A DNA stretch of 64,000 bases from Dioscorea cayenensis subsp. rotundata (lineage: Eukaryota; Streptophyta; Magnoliopsida; Dioscoreales; Dioscoreaceae). Position 1 is the stretch's first letter, and every line of letters starts with the position of its first letter. The position numbers were made by a program, and so were the translations under genes. The DNA is taken from positions 24,179,016 to 24,243,015 of the forward strand of contig NC_052475.1 of NCBI RefSeq assembly GCF_009730915.1, in the 5' to 3' direction. Below are positions 1-11,656 of the stretch, piece by piece. The notes below the pieces were generated by a model. The model was not told the origin of the DNA. It did not search any database and worked only from the letters and a program-made list of their open reading frames with translations.

Positions 1-537
1 TCTCACGAAATTTGTGTTTTACGAGAAAAATCAAATTGATGTTGATCTATGTTGAATTTATGTTTCAAGAGTTCTTTAAAGATTGTATTTTGCTAGAATT
101 CTGGTATTTTGGAAAAGTTGGAAAATTATTTGAGCAGTTGGTATTTATATACTTTATATATACACTGTATTTAAATATTTGAAAATTATTAAAGCCACTC
201 TGACCAATGAATGTCGTATGTGAAATGCAGGGAGGCGGGACCCTATATTACCGATTGAGTATAAGCGCTAGTCGAGGGGTTGAGTCCGAGATGCGAGTGG
301 GTCCTCTTTCTTTCTTTCTTTCTTGTTATTGGTGTGGTGATCTTGTAGCGGTTGTACCCATAAATTTGAAATATTTGTATTTATTGTATTTACGTATTTG
401 AACCTTTGTATTTGGTGTGAAGTTGTAAATTGTGATTTGTAGAGTCGATTTTGTTTAAAGCGGTGTCGGTTTCGATTAAAAGGGAATTTTAAGCGATGGG
501 TGCCGCATTTACCTCGATAGAAGGGGTGGGTGTGACA
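1..537 (+). repeat. LTR-like repeat, copy A (right part)
   Basis: This stretch is repeated, with about 10-15% small changes, at 3296-4824. Shared landmarks are the ATTTTGCTAGAATnnnGGTATTTT block, GGCGGGACCCTATATTAC (a TATA-like box) and CACATTTACCTCGATAGAAG-like sequence. Similarity stops just after GGTGGGTGTGACA, which is a common 3' terminus of plant Ty3/gypsy LTRs (family knowledge). The left end lies outside the window. No primer-binding site follows position 537, so this is probably a 3' or solo LTR rather than a 5' LTR. The element family is inferred. Confidence 0.55.
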
Positions 538-3295
538 TCTTTTAGTGTCGAAGGCATGGGTTGAGATATCCGGTTTGGTAGAAAGATCACGGGTTGTGAT
601 CCGAGCCTAAGTTTAGAAAGTCGTGTCTAGACTTGGAGTTAGTAGTGATTAGACATAAAGTTAAGGGCGATAGAAGTATTTAGAGTCTCTAATCGGGGTT
701 AAAACCTAAGTTGCGTATTGGGATTGAGGGCGATAGTAGGTTTTGATATTTGAGACAAAAGAAGCGAGTAGTGTCTTGTGATCGGGATCATGTGTTGAGA
801 TATATGTTGGTTTTATCCAAAAATGATTTAACTTAAAAGATGCCAAAGAAAGGGTGTTTGGCGTACTCTTTGATATGCGATATATAGTGAATGCGAGTGT
901 GATTATTTACTATTGAAGCGATTTGTAGCAAGAGAAACAAGGTCTTGGAACAAAATAAGTGAAATTGATGATATCGAGATGGATAAATGCTAATAAATTT
1001 CGAGGGACATGAAATAAGGGGAAGGATTGCTATCTGCGAGCACTTTGTGGATAGCTGATGGAAAAATATATTTGGGGGTATTACTACGAGTTCGATGAAG
1101 ATTTTTGTCTGAGTAATTTTGGTGAGAAACCCAGAGTGAAAAGAACAAGGACTTAAATGTAAAAGTTTTTAAAAGATTTTTGGGTTAAAGAATAAATGAA
1201 AAGGATTGATATAAAATGTTTCGAAAACCAAGGACTGAAAGGTAAGATGGAGGGATCTTTTTGAAATATTGTGTTATAATCCAGGGACCATTGGATAATT
1301 TGAGAAAGGACCTTTTGAGAATACTTATTTCATAACTCAAGGACTATTGGGCGGTTTTTCAGGGACTGTTTTTGTAGAAGTTAAGTTTTGAGGGACTAAA
1401 AGTGAATTTCGGCTGAAGAGTTAATTGAGGAGAAAAATCTGAAACTATGTTGTTCATGCTTACTCCATGATTTTTGCTCACGAGTAACCCGAGAGTTAAA
1501 ATGAAGAAATGGGAGAATTGGGGTTTTTAAGGAGAAAAGATTTGGAGATCGTAGGAGGAGTTACGGGAGTAAATCTTACTTGGTAAAGTCGTACTTTGGT
1601 GTTGTTTTTGTTTAATGTTTGTGTATGTTTAGATGTATATGTATTTTGGGTGATTTTGGAGGAAATAATGAATTTGTTTTGAGGAAATTATGATGGAGTT
1701 GATGAGGAGTGATTGTTGTGAAATTATTTTTGTGTTAAAAACCTCATATTGGTGATGAAATTACTTGGATTGAGTGGAGATGTTTGCGGATTCTTGTAGC
1801 ATCGGCTAGCTACGCGAGATTAGGGTTTGGTTTAGTTAATTAAATTGATGATGATGATGATTAAGGTGTTAATGATGATGGTTAGATTAGAGCTGGTTGG
1901 GTTTAACCAAATTGAAATTGGTTGAGTTGAATTGGTTTTTGTTGAGTTGGGTTTGATCAAATCAGAGTTGAGATGGTTTGGGTTTGGTTCAAATTGATTT
2001 GGGTTAAGGATTTTGGGTCAGGCAAGAGTTGGTTCGATGGTTTTGATGTAAGAATTGAGTTGGTTAGTTGGTTCGGTAAAATTAAAGTTTGGTTCGGTCT
2101 GGTCTGAGATTGGTTCGATTGATTCGGCCGGTGTTTGCGCAAAAAGCGGGATTTGTTTACATCTGATTGAAAGTACCCGATTTGGATTATGCGAGGTCGG
2201 AGTTTTAGCAGCTGGGTAGAGTGGGGCGATAGAGATCCCATTATTATTATGTATTTTTATTTTGAGTTTCAAATGCTTAGTATTTAGTTTTTGTTATATT
2301 ATTACATTGGGTGTTGTCGAGGGCTGAGGAGGTTAGGGCCTGGGAAGGAACCAAGGGCGCGGTGAGTTGGTAGTGGCTATTATTATTTTTAAATAATTGA
2401 TTAATTATTTATTATTTTAGGAAATAATTGTTTAATAGCTGATATTTTTGGAAATAAATGTTTAAGTATTTCGTTTTCCTACGTGTTTGCAGTCCATATA
2501 TAGTTGAAATATACGTATATTTGTTTTGCCGTTGATGTTACATGATAACCGTATTGATACGTTCGTTTTGTATAATTATACGTGTTGTGAATAGTAAATA
2601 AAATACATGTATGTGATTTAGTCGAACTCGATTCTTGTATATATTTTGATGGAGTATATATGCTTTTACGATTTTGGAGTGATTTGCGAAACCATTGTGA
2701 GGCGTGTTAAAAGATGTTTTATCGGCGTTGTTAATAGAATTGGTTTTCATTCACGTATAGGAATAGTATAAATGAATCTGGAGAGCTTCTCTGGTATCAT
2801 GCATTATTATCGTTTAGCGTTAGCTTTGTGGAAAATAATGTTTATTTACATCGATAGATGAATACTTGTCACTAGAAAAGGATCACGTGTTTATGAGTTT
2901 ATCTGAGATGGTATTATTAACATGTATACTATGATGGTTTTGATGGTGACGGGCTGGAGGCCGAACTCTGCACGATGGTGGGTCGCACGGAGCCCGATAA
3001 CTGGAGTGGGCCAGGTGGACACGGGTAGTGATTACTCACGAGCAGTTCGAGTGGGAGTGTAGAGCCACAGCTGGATAGTCGGCATCGGATGGCCAGGGGT
3101 GTGAGCCGACCGTGAGGCAGTGGAGTCGGCAGATCAGGAGCATGGGTTCGCCAGCCCGGCTCTTGAGCCTAAGCCGCGGCGCGGCAGAGGTTTAGAGGTT
3201 TACAGAACCATGTTATCGCTGGGTGAGTGTTTGAGGTATTCTTTGTATTTTTGAATTTGAGATTTATGTTATTTTTGAATTGTGATGAGTGGTCT
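538..3295. other. Gene-free, C-poor repeat DNA between the two LTR-like copies
   Basis: No credible coding region is seen. The + strand is strikingly poor in C over roughly 1000-2300; for example, 1621-1740 contains no C that I can find. From 1890 to 2130 it becomes a low-complexity stretch of repeated GGTT/TTGGTTCGG-type words. A GC-rich block at 2945-3190 resembles none of the host genes. It is probably retrotransposon LTR or internal remnants. Confidence 0.4.
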
Positions 3296-4824
3296 CGCAT
3301 GAAATTTGTGTCAGAGGAAATCAAATTGATGTTGATACATATGTGAGTTTATGTTTCGAGAGTTCTTTAAAGATTGTATTTTGCTAGAATGACGGTATTT
3401 TGGAGAAAGTTAGGAAAATTATTTGACAGTTGGTATTTATACTTCACTTTATATATCTTTGACATATTTAAATATTTGAGTGATTAAAAGCAGCTCTGAG
3501 CCAATGCATTGAATGTCTTTGTGAGAGCTGCGGGAAGGCGGGACCCTATATTACACGATTGAGTATAGCGCTAGTCGAGTTGAGTCCGAGGATAACGTGA
3601 TGGGTCCCTCTTTTCTTTCTTTTTCTTTCTTGTTATTGGTGTGGTGATCTTGTGAGCGGGTTGTACATGAGTTTGAGTGTTGTATTTAGTGTATTTCCAC
3701 ATGTTTGAGCACATGTATTTGGTGTGAAGTTGTAAATTGTGATTTGTAGGNNNNNNNNNNNNNNNNNNNNNNNNNNNNNNNNNNNNNNNNNNNNNNNNNN
3801 NNNNNNNNNNNNNNNNNNNNNNNNNNNNNNNNNNNNNNNNNNNNNNNNNNNNNNNNNNNNNNNNNNNNNNNNNNNNNNNNNNNNNNNNNNNNNNNNNNNN
3901 NNNNNNNNNNNNNNNNNNNNNNNNNNNNNNNNNNNNNNNNNNNNNNNNNNNNNNNNNNNNNNNNNNNNNNNNNNNNNNNNNNNNNNNNNNNNNNNNNNNN
4001 NNNNNNNNNNNNNNNNNNNNNNNNNNNNNNNNNNNNNNNNNNNNNNNNNNNNNNNNNNNNNNNNNNNNNNNNNNNNNNNNNNNNNNNNNNNNNNNNNNNN
4101 NNNNNNNNNNNNNNNNNNNNNNNNNNNNNNNNNNNNNNNNNNNNNNNNNNNNNNNNNNNNNNNNNNNNNNNNNNNNNNNNNNNNNNNNNNNNNNNNNNNN
4201 NNNNNNNNNNNNNNNNNNNNNNNNNNNNNNNNNNNNNNNNNNNNNNNNNNNNNNNNNNNNNNNNNNNNNNNNNNNNNNNNNNNNNNNNNNNNNNNNNNNN
4301 NNNNNNNNNNNNNNNNNNNNNNNNNNNNNNNNNNNNNNNNNNNNNNNNNNNNNNNNNNNNNNNNNNNNNNNNNNNNNNNNNNNNNNNNNNNNNNNNNNNN
4401 NNNNNNNNNNNNNNNNNNNNNNNNNNNNNNNNNNNNNNNNNNNNNNNNNNNNNNNNNNNNNNNNNNNNNNNNNNNNNNNNNNNNNNNNNNNNNNNNNNNN
4501 NNNNNNNNNNNNNNNNNNNNNNNNNNNNNNNNNNNNNNNNNNNNNNNNNNNNNNNNNNNNNNNNNNNNNNNNNNNNNNNNNNNNNNNNNNNNNNNNNNNN
4601 NNNNNNNNNNNNNNNNNNNNNNNNNNNNNNNNNNNNNNNNNNNNNNNNNNNNNNNNNNNNNNNNNNNNNNNNNNNNNNNNNNNNNNNNNNNNNNNNNNNN
4701 NNNNNNNNNNNNNNNNNNNNNNNNNNNNNNNNNNNNNNNNNNNNNNNNNNGGGTGTCGATTTCGATTAAAAGGGAATTTTTAAGCGATGGGTGCCACATT
4801 TACCTCGATAGAAGGGTGGGTGTG
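3296..4824 (+). repeat. LTR-like repeat, copy B, interrupted by an assembly gap
   Basis: Direct-orientation partner of 1-537. It matches copy A on both sides of the N run: up to GATTTGTAG at 3749 on the left, and from GTGTCGATTTCGATTAAAAG at 4752 on the right. The copies diverge after GGGTGGGTGTG. Copy A needs only about 20 bases to bridge the same interval, so the sequence lost in the gap may be very short. Confidence 0.55.
3751..4750. other. Assembly gap, exactly 1000 N
   Basis: A run of exactly 1000 undetermined bases is the usual placeholder for a gap of unknown size. Long open frames across it have no meaning. Confidence 0.99.
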
Positions 4825-5069
4825 CGAGGTTGATGTTGTCACTTGAGACTTTTTATTCTAGTTTAAGAACATTACGTCGGTGTACTGACTATATGGATTA
4901 CGTGTTTAACTACGAGTATCTTCGGCTTAAGTCCGACCAGCTAACACATTGATTAATAGATCGTTTTTCATGAATGTGTTTGTTTAACCTTTTAATGTTG
5001 TATGTTGTGCGAGGTTCGAGTTGATCGCATGTTATCACGAGGGTCGAGTCAGTGAGTGTCAAAGTCCTA

Positions 5070-5126
5070 TGTAAATGTTGTAAATGTTGTAAATGTTTTG
5101 TAAATGTTTTGTAAATGTTGTAAACG
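5070..5126. repeat. Short tandem array of TGTAAATGT
   Basis: About six copies of TGTAAATGTT, some with an extra TT, lie head to tail just left of the Mutator-like element. The surrounding 4825-5159 holds no recognisable gene. Confidence 0.75.
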
Positions 5127-5159
5127 AATGTTTTTATTTGAATGTGAACTACGAAATTT

Positions 5160-5520
5160 AAAGCAGAGACCTAGTAAAAAAACAATGTGGGAAACAAAAA
5201 GAGCGTCGTTTTAAACAATAGAAAAGTTAAACAATACATTTGTTACTCTTTAAACAATGACAGACGGTGTTTAAGAAAATACGTAAAGATGTTTAATCGG
5301 TGACCCAGAGGTACCCATCTTCAGCGCGATGTCGGTGAAAGCATTCAATTTAAACAATAACATATATTTTTAAAGCAGGTGAAGTCACTTTATATTTTAA
5401 AGCGTTTTACGTATTATTTACATGATATAGACTTTATTTAAACCGGTAATCGTTATGTTAAACACTATGTGTATCTGTTTAAACATAAAAAACTTGACGG
5501 TTAAGCAGGATACTCATGTC
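5160..5520 (-). repeat. TTTAA-motif array (a), left flank of the MULE
   Basis: Contains about a dozen degenerate copies of TTTAAACAATGAC / TTTAAAGCAGG, for example near 5212, 5229, 5252, 5351 and 5372, spaced roughly 15-40 bp. In this array the + strand shows TTAAAGC, so the CTGCTTTAA form is on the - strand. Confidence 0.6.
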
Positions 5521-6113
5521 GAGCGATGACAATGTCGTCTTCAGTCGCGACGAGTGGCATATATTTTTCCTTTTTGCCCTGCCGATGGAGGAAAAATACC
5601 GTCAATCACATCACGTCTAGTCTAACCTCTATGCACTTTTTGGTCTTCATCGCGGCGATGATATATATATACACTTTTTTGTTTGCCTATCATTACTTGT
5701 TTGTTGTTTACATCTTCTTCTTCTTCTTCTTCTTGACTTATTTTTGTTATTCATTTCATTTGGTTTTATACTGATTTGGTTTTCGGCCCGATATATTATG
5801 GAGAGTTTTTGTGGTATTGCTAGATTCGACGGGGAGGGAAGAGTGCTAATGTTCACTGGCTCGAGACTTCTTGGGAGTTGGTGTTAGGCGAGATATGTGA
5901 GCGATGGGGTCTCGAAGTTTCTCTTATCGAGGGGTTAAGTTCATCACACGGATGGATATAAAAGCGGTTTTGCCCGATAGAAAATGATGTTGACTTCCAG
6001 TGGATGATGTCCGCGTCGACTCCATCTTCAAATGTCTTTGTAGTTGATCTTGTCGTCGAGAGCGGAAAAATGTGCCATTGCGAATCCTAATGAAAAAGCG
6101 AGTTTTACTCGTT

Positions 6114-6319
6114 GTAAGTTACTCTCTTTTTAATTGTTCCGAGTTATGCGGGGCCGTTTAGTGTTTAAATATGTCCGTCATTTTGGTTAACATATTGTAC
6201 TAGTCGTTTACGTTATTAGTTAAGCTGCTTAAGTATTTAATTTAACGTTTAAATATTGTCATTATCACTTAAACATTATATTCTCCGCTTAACATATTGA
6301 TCTTTTTCATTTGGTCAAG
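6114..6319 (+). repeat. TTTAA-motif array (b), probable transposase intron 1
   Basis: GTAAGTT at 6114 and CAAG at 6316-6319 bracket an AT-rich stretch with GTTTAAATATTGTC, ACTTAAACATTAT and CCGCTTAACATATTG. The motif runs in the direction of transposase transcription. Confidence 0.5.
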
Positions 6320-7615
6320 TGTTGGCGGGAATTCGGATTACTGCGAGTGCTCGAGTTCATCCCCGTAGTGACCACGGCGGGCGTGGGATGTCTTCCTTCC
6401 TCGTCGGATCATTACGAAGTCTTTGTCGTTGGATATTGGACAACGTTTTTGATGAGTGTCGAAACATTTCGAGGATGTACTTGAAATCATGCAATCAAAA
6501 GGAATTTTTGACTTCAAATTCATAAAGAGCGAAAAACATGTCGGGTGGTAGTGGAATGCGGCTGCAGATGGTTTCATCGTTAGGCGCTTCGTGCATCAAA
6601 AGAGTATAACAAAAACTTTTCGGAATCAAGATAATCAACCCGTCACACACTTGCGGTGGTGGCGTAGGCTCGGCGTCGCATCAAAGCGTCGAAAAAAATG
6701 GGTTAGCGCTGCGAGTGATTCGGAAGCTCGAGGACCAGTCCCCTATGTCTGAGGCCGTCGACATTCGGAAGGACATGTTGCGGGAACATGGTGTCCACAT
6801 ACCATACAAGCGGAACTTGGTTGGGAAAAGAGCATGCCCGGGTGGTCCTCGACTGGCGGTGACATCTCGACTACGATTGTTGCTTTGGTATGTGGATAAG
6901 GTGGGTCGAGACAAATCCGTGACGTTGTGATCGTGGAAATAGGCGGTGATCGTTTTAAACATGCATTCTTTTTCGTTCGGCAGCGTGTATTGTGAGGATT
7001 CAAGAGGGCTTGCGGAGCCATCATTGTTTCTCGATGGTACACACCTCACAGGAAAATATCGGGGTACACTCTTTGGGTGCCACGGGGAAAGATGAAAACA
7101 ATGGTTTTTCCACGTCGCCTTGGTATAGTCGACAACGAGACCGATGCCAATTGGACTTGGTTCAAATCTAAGTTAGGCGATGCCTTATACGAGGATGGAG
7201 ATTATCATGAGATAGTTACCTTCGTGTCGGACAGGTCCAAGGGCCTTGTGAGCGCAATTGCGAGTCTTCCCTTCGTCGCCACATGCATACTGTCTTCGAC
7301 ATTTGGAGGCCAATTTTATGAAAGCAAATGTCAGACTTGGGAAGTCATTGAGGGAGAAGTGCTGGTCTATATGCTTCCGCATTGCGTGGGCATCCACGGC
7401 TAAAGATTTTGATGATACCGTGAATGAACTGCAGGCCACATCACCCGAAGCTCATCATCGGTTGATTAATAAATCGGATATGGCACGTTGGTCGAATTAT
7501 ACATGTCGGAGGTGATCGTTGGGGTGAGATGTATTCAAAGCGTCGCTGAGTCGTTCAATGCTTGGATCAAGGAAGCACGTCATTTACGGTGGCCAAAAAT
7601 GGTCGACTCCATAAG

Positions 7616-7796
7616 GTCCGAGAATGTTGGTTTTCACTTAACATTTAGTGTCAGCCTTTAAACATTCTCAATCTTTGTTTAATTACACTTATCTGACTTT
7701 AAATATTAATCCTTATGTTTAAATATTTACAATAATGTTCAAACATGTTTACGAATTATTTAACCATCACTGTATTTGTTTAACCTTATTTGCCAG
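7616..7796 (+). repeat. TTTAA-motif array (c), probable transposase intron 2
   Basis: GT at 7616 and GCCAG ending at 7796 bracket CACTTAACATT, CCTTTAAACATTCTC, GACTTTAAATATT, ATGTTTAAATATT and similar words. Joining across it links the catalytic domain to KLMRMLCSRREQANKWE. Confidence 0.5.
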
Positions 7797-8394
7797 GTTC
7801 AAGTTGATGCGCATGTTATGTAGCCGGCGTGAGCAAGCGAACAAATGGGAGACCTACTTATGCCCGGACATACATTCGAAGGTAGAGATCATTGTTGAGG
7901 GCAACTGAAATCTTACGTGTTGGTCGTTGTGTCGATGATCGTTACGAAGTGATCGACCCGGTCAGACAACTACATGAGATCTCGCCATCGGAACTTGTTA
8001 CCGTGTCGAAGGTGGCAAGTTTATGGTATCCCTTGTAAACACGCTTAGCGCGAGCAATAATGCAGAGCAGACGCAGCGTACATCGATTTATTAGCGGGTA
8101 CTTCACCGTCGACAATTACAAGCTGGCGTACAAGGAAGCTATATTCCCCATACCCAGCGATGGCAGGCCTTGAGGCGGATATCGTGAGCTTCGTTTTGCG
8201 ACCGTTTTGTGAGCGAAAGGCGACTGGGCGGCCTAGGCGAAAAGAGGATCGAGTCATGGCGTTTGATGTCCGCGAGTTACATTGCAGCCCAGCGCCATGG
8301 ATCCGAGTCACGATCGGCGATCTTGCAGTGAAAGCTGTCGCCCGACTAGGCATTGTAAATAAAGCCGAGCGATGAGCGGGGAAACATTGTGTAT

Positions 8395-8640
8395 TGATGG
8401 GCGACTTTCCATATTTAAACTCTTACTCTTTAACCCGAATTGAATGTATTTAAGCGAGAGACATTGTTATTTTTAAAGCGGATACTGATCTGTAAGTTGA
8501 AATATTTCAATCGATGTTTTAAAGCGATATATAGTATATTTAAACAATGAAAGTGAAATGTACACAATTAGAGCGTAAATTAAACAATTAAATGAAAGCC
8601 CGAATGGAATTTAACATCGCTTTCTGATTCAAAAACAAAC
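8395..8640 (-). repeat. TTTAA-motif array (d), between the convergent MULE genes
   Basis: The gene-free stretch between the 3' ends of the two element genes holds ATTTAAGCGAGAGACATTG, TTTTTAAAGCGGATACTG, TTTTAAAGCGATAT and ATTTAAACAATGAAAGTG. The CGCTTTAA form is on the - strand. Confidence 0.5.
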
Positions 8641-8757
8641 AAAATTTACATTTATATATACAAGTCATGTTCTTGAAAACAAAAACAATGAATTGAATTT
8701 GTCCGAGTTTACACTCGAAAACAAAATTGATATTGAGATATCACAGGGACATGTTCT

Positions 8758-9530
8758 TCAAAAACAAAAATTTAACCCGCTTGTGACGACCCCTTTGTCA
8801 TGGACACCGTATGCCTCCCTCCTTAAGTATCGCGGGTAACATACCTTAATCCGAGGTAAGGAACGTGCATGCTGCGGTAGCCGTAACTTCTCACCCCAAA
8901 GTAATTGCTCGATAAACCGCATAGCGTGAGCGCAGCATGATCGGCCTTCCTTGTTTTTAGGCGTGGGGGTTTCCAAGTCGCATGCAGCGGGTACTTTCTC
9001 GTCGCCGAGCTCGCGAACTCCATACTCGACACAATTGTCGAATAGATTCCGTTAGTCGAGATATGCAAGTCGAGATTAGAATACCGATTAAATACCAAAG
9101 CAGATATTAATCGGACATAATTAAATAACTTACCATGTCCAACGCGTCCTTATCGTACCGGGGACATGAAGAATAATCATATATTCTTGTTTTATCATTG
9201 TCGGGGACGACGACATGGAAGTGGCCATTCATGATTATCGGGAGGATGATAATTTGAACTTTATGCGAGTTCTGACGAGCATCCCCGACCATACGCCATA
9301 ATTGTTTCATATCGTCGTCCTCGCTTTGACATAAGCAGTAGCTGATGCAGTGATGGGGACGCGCTTCTTGTAAGGATATGGCTCTTTGCTTTCGGCGACT
9401 TTTGTATTATGCATACGAAAGCGTCCATCATATCATCAGTGACCATCTCCTTCCTCTCAAGCAGCGTGTATAATTTGTCCCGTGTGGTGCTCACAGCGTC
9501 ATTCCTCCACTGCAGACGGTGTTGAGGTTA
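8758..9530 (-). pseudogene. Ulp1-like cysteine protease (C48) pseudogene, catalytic part
   Basis: Read on the - strand, the frames give DKLYTLLERKEMVTDDMMDA (about 9420-9480), then IMNGHFHVVVPDNDKTRIYD (about 9175-9240), which fits the His-Asp part of a C48/Ulp1 fold. After frame changes comes CCAHAMRFIEQLLWGEKL (about 8885-8945), the expected place of the catalytic Cys, followed by VPYLGLRYVTR. Ulp1-type proteases cut SUMO-like modifiers. The MULE-borne relatives are of unknown role. Frameshifts at several points make this copy inactive. It points towards the transposase gene, as mudrB does towards mudrA in maize MuDR. Confidence 0.65.
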
Positions 9531-9745
9531 AAGCGATAACTGAGATATAATAAGACCATATTGTAAATATTTAAATGATATTATCAATTGTTACATGATA
9601 TTATATATAATTAAACGTTAAGCGGACAAAAGTAAATGATAACATAAAAGGCATTAAACACTTTTCGTTAGAAAATCGTTAAAACACTATAACAAAACCT
9701 TTAAACAATATCATAAAAACTTTAAACTTACCCGTCCATAGAGCA
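9530..9745 (-). repeat. TTTAA-motif array (e), probable intron of the Ulp1-like gene
   Basis: AT-rich stretch with GTTAAAGCGATAAC, CGTTAAGCGGAC, CCTTTAAACAATATC and CTTTAAACTTAC on the + strand. The GCTTTAA/GCTTAA form is therefore in the sense of the Ulp1-like gene. It separates the protease domain from the 9760-10377 segment. Confidence 0.5.
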
Positions 9746-9759
9746 GTTGAGGAAGATCC

Positions 9760-10377
9760 TCATCGACTCCTCGCTCCGTATTTTGTTAAAGACGCTGACG
9801 AGGCCAACCCATTTCTTCTTCTTGGAATAAAAAGCTTTCGAACCGATCGGTCCCATTTTTGATTGGCCTTGATCATCTCTCTCGTTGCTCGGTCGGGGTC
9901 TTCGAGCATCATCTTCCTTCGATCGCGGGGGACGATGGCGACAACATCAACTCGAGACACATCCTTACATGGTTGTTCTTGTTGTGGGATTGTGTCGGCT
10001 CCGATGCTGAGGGAGCGAGCGGCGGCGATCAACCGCAGAACTACATCCTTACATGGTTCTTGTTGTGGTGGAATTGTGTCACCTTGGATGCGGTGCATCG
10101 TCGGCCGCCACGCCACAGCGGCAAGCAGTTCAACGATCTTCTCAACCGTGGCCCTGACAACATCATCATTGGGAGACACACCCTTAACTTGTTCTTGATC
10201 TTCAGGGATTGTGTCCATTTTTAATGCCGCAATCTCGGCAGCCGGTTCCACCGGATCCATCGATTCATCAAGAAGAGAGTTAACGACAGACTCAGTAACA
10301 GCATCATCTACGATGTCCTCCACCGTCATGGCCACCGGGTCCATTGATGTCCACCGGGTCCATTGATGCCACATCAT
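9760..10377 (-). pseudogene. Upstream coding segment of the Ulp1-like MULE gene
   Basis: A 205-codon open frame directly upstream (in transcription sense) of the protease segment and in the same direction. It ends in a basic stretch (KANQKWDRSVRKLFIPRRR). It has a threefold peptide repeat: DTIPEDQEQVKGV, DTIPPQQEPCKDV and DTIPQQEQPCKDV. No known domain is recognised. Its position between two motif arrays and on the same strand suggests it is the linker part of the Ulp1-like gene. The start is not real: the frame is cut at a duplicated block near 10303-10403. Confidence 0.4.
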
Positions 10378-10403
10378 CTACGATGTCCTCCACCGTCATG
10401 GCC
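10303..10403. repeat. Small nested direct duplications inside the MULE
   Basis: CATCATCTACGATGTCCTCC followed by ACCGTCATGGCCA occurs at about 10302-10334 and again at about 10371-10403. Between them CCACCGGGTCCATTGATG occurs twice in a row. This is replication-slippage-type duplication in the decayed element. Confidence 0.7.
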
Positions 10404-11049
10404 ATGTCATCAACGACGGCGAGACTCGATGCATGACATGATCGCCCGAAGGTGTTGCTATTGTTTCATCGTCGCCGGCGGTGGAGACGAGGCGATGTGT
10501 TCTCCTCTTTTTCGCAAGTCTCTTCGAATGTGGCCGCCTTGGAATGACCTTCCCGATGATGTCGTCGTCGTCGAAATTCGGACGCATCGTTACGTCCCGA
10601 GTGCTCGATTCTTTGGAGGGATGGGCGCGACGGTTGTGAACATCCTTCCGATTCCTCAACACGAGCGACAAGCCGAGGAAACTTAGTCATCAATATCCGG
10701 CATGCTGCGTAAGAGTTCGCGGTGACATCTTCACCTAATATCGCCGGTGGGGTACCTTGTCGGGAGTGGGCCGCCATGGTGGGGTGCGCCACAATCGGGG
10801 GACTCGTTGTTGTCGTGGTAGGGGTTGTTGCTGATCTGCCGGGGTAGGGAGGGCTTCTCGGCTGTCGAGGAATGCGTGCGGCGTGGTGGAGGGCTGGAAG
10901 TAGGAGAGCAGGGCGTCCCGAGCGTGCTAGCGATGAGGGTCATCCCTCTCATCCACCCTTCGAGCAAGTGGTTCCGGAGCAATAGCATCCGTCCGTCGGT
11001 TGGCCCCAACAAATATTTCTTCTTCAGCATTCACCGGAACCAGCTCAGG

Positions 11050-11290
11050 ATACTAACATATGTAAACCAAACAATTTCAGCGAAATCATTCATTTTAAAC
11101 TATAAAAACTATATTTTAAACGCAGTGTTTATATATTTAAACGTTATAGAATATAATTAAGCGGAGAGCGAAAATATTTAAACCGAGTATGAATAATAGT
11201 TAAACGGTAAATACTAAAGTTAAAAGCTAAATAAAATGTTTAAACATTAAAGACTTATGTTAAACATTATCCATGATTTATTACCTCTTT
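11050..11290 (-). repeat. TTTAA-motif array (f)
   Basis: Contains ATTTTAAACTATAAA, TTTTAAACGCAGTG, ATTTAAACGTTA, ATTAAGCGGAGAGCG, TATTTAAACCGAG and GTTTAAACATTAA. Read on the - strand this gives CTCCGCTTAAT and CGTTTAAAT. It is probably another intron of the Ulp1-like gene. Confidence 0.5.
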
Positions 11291-11656
11291 TCCATCGAGC
11301 GATGACAAAGTTGGTTTCTCACGTCGCTCGCTTCCGGTAAAGTACTTTCACCGTAGACAGACATCCTTGGAATCTTGCGAAGCGGACTTTCTTCCCCGTT
11401 CCGGTCATCTCAGTAAAACCAGACGTTAAACGCGACCGAGCAACCCTTAATGTACCTCGTGTTGGTCTTCTTCCTGCGCATCTATCTTGCGACTCGAGCG
11501 GTACGCTTGTGGAATATCCTCCATCGACCAGCTATGCGTCGCTGCGCCCGTACGCGTATCGCCCCATGGCTGGTAGATCATCGACATAATCAACGATCCA
11601 GTTCGGAACCGAGCATGACGTATTTGGGAAGAAAACTGTACCCATGAGGTACACCA

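Larger units (their letters stand above)
5798..8375 (+). pseudogene. MULE transposase pseudogene
   Basis: Pieces of a MULE transposase can be followed in order across frameshifts. The N-terminus starts at an ATG at 5798 (MESFCGIARFDGEGRV...). A DNA-binding MuDR-like region lies at about 6420-6660. The MULE catalytic domain runs from about 7020 to 7610, with FLDGTHLTGKYRG (first Asp at 7033-7035), IVDNETDANWTWF, VSDRSKGLVSAI (second Asp near 7230), YCLRHLEANF and VAESFNAWIKEA. A C-terminal SWIM zinc-finger remnant (CSCRRWQVYGIPCKHA, in mixed frames) sits at 7990-8050, followed by a basic GRPRRKEDR tail. Two likely introns, 6114-6319 and 7616-7796, have GT and AG ends and are filled with the TTTAA motif. 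Many frame changes and stops, for example within 6480-6680, show it is dead. Extent is inferred from homology, not from one open frame. Confidence 0.75.

Noticed and set aside
1-4824. Possible satellite with a period of about 3.3 kb
   Set aside because: Sequences following the two similar copies are unrelated, so the copies are dispersed LTR-like repeats rather than a tandem array.
3633-4833. Two open frames of 364-388 codons on opposite strands
   Set aside because: Almost entirely made of the N run; no real sequence.
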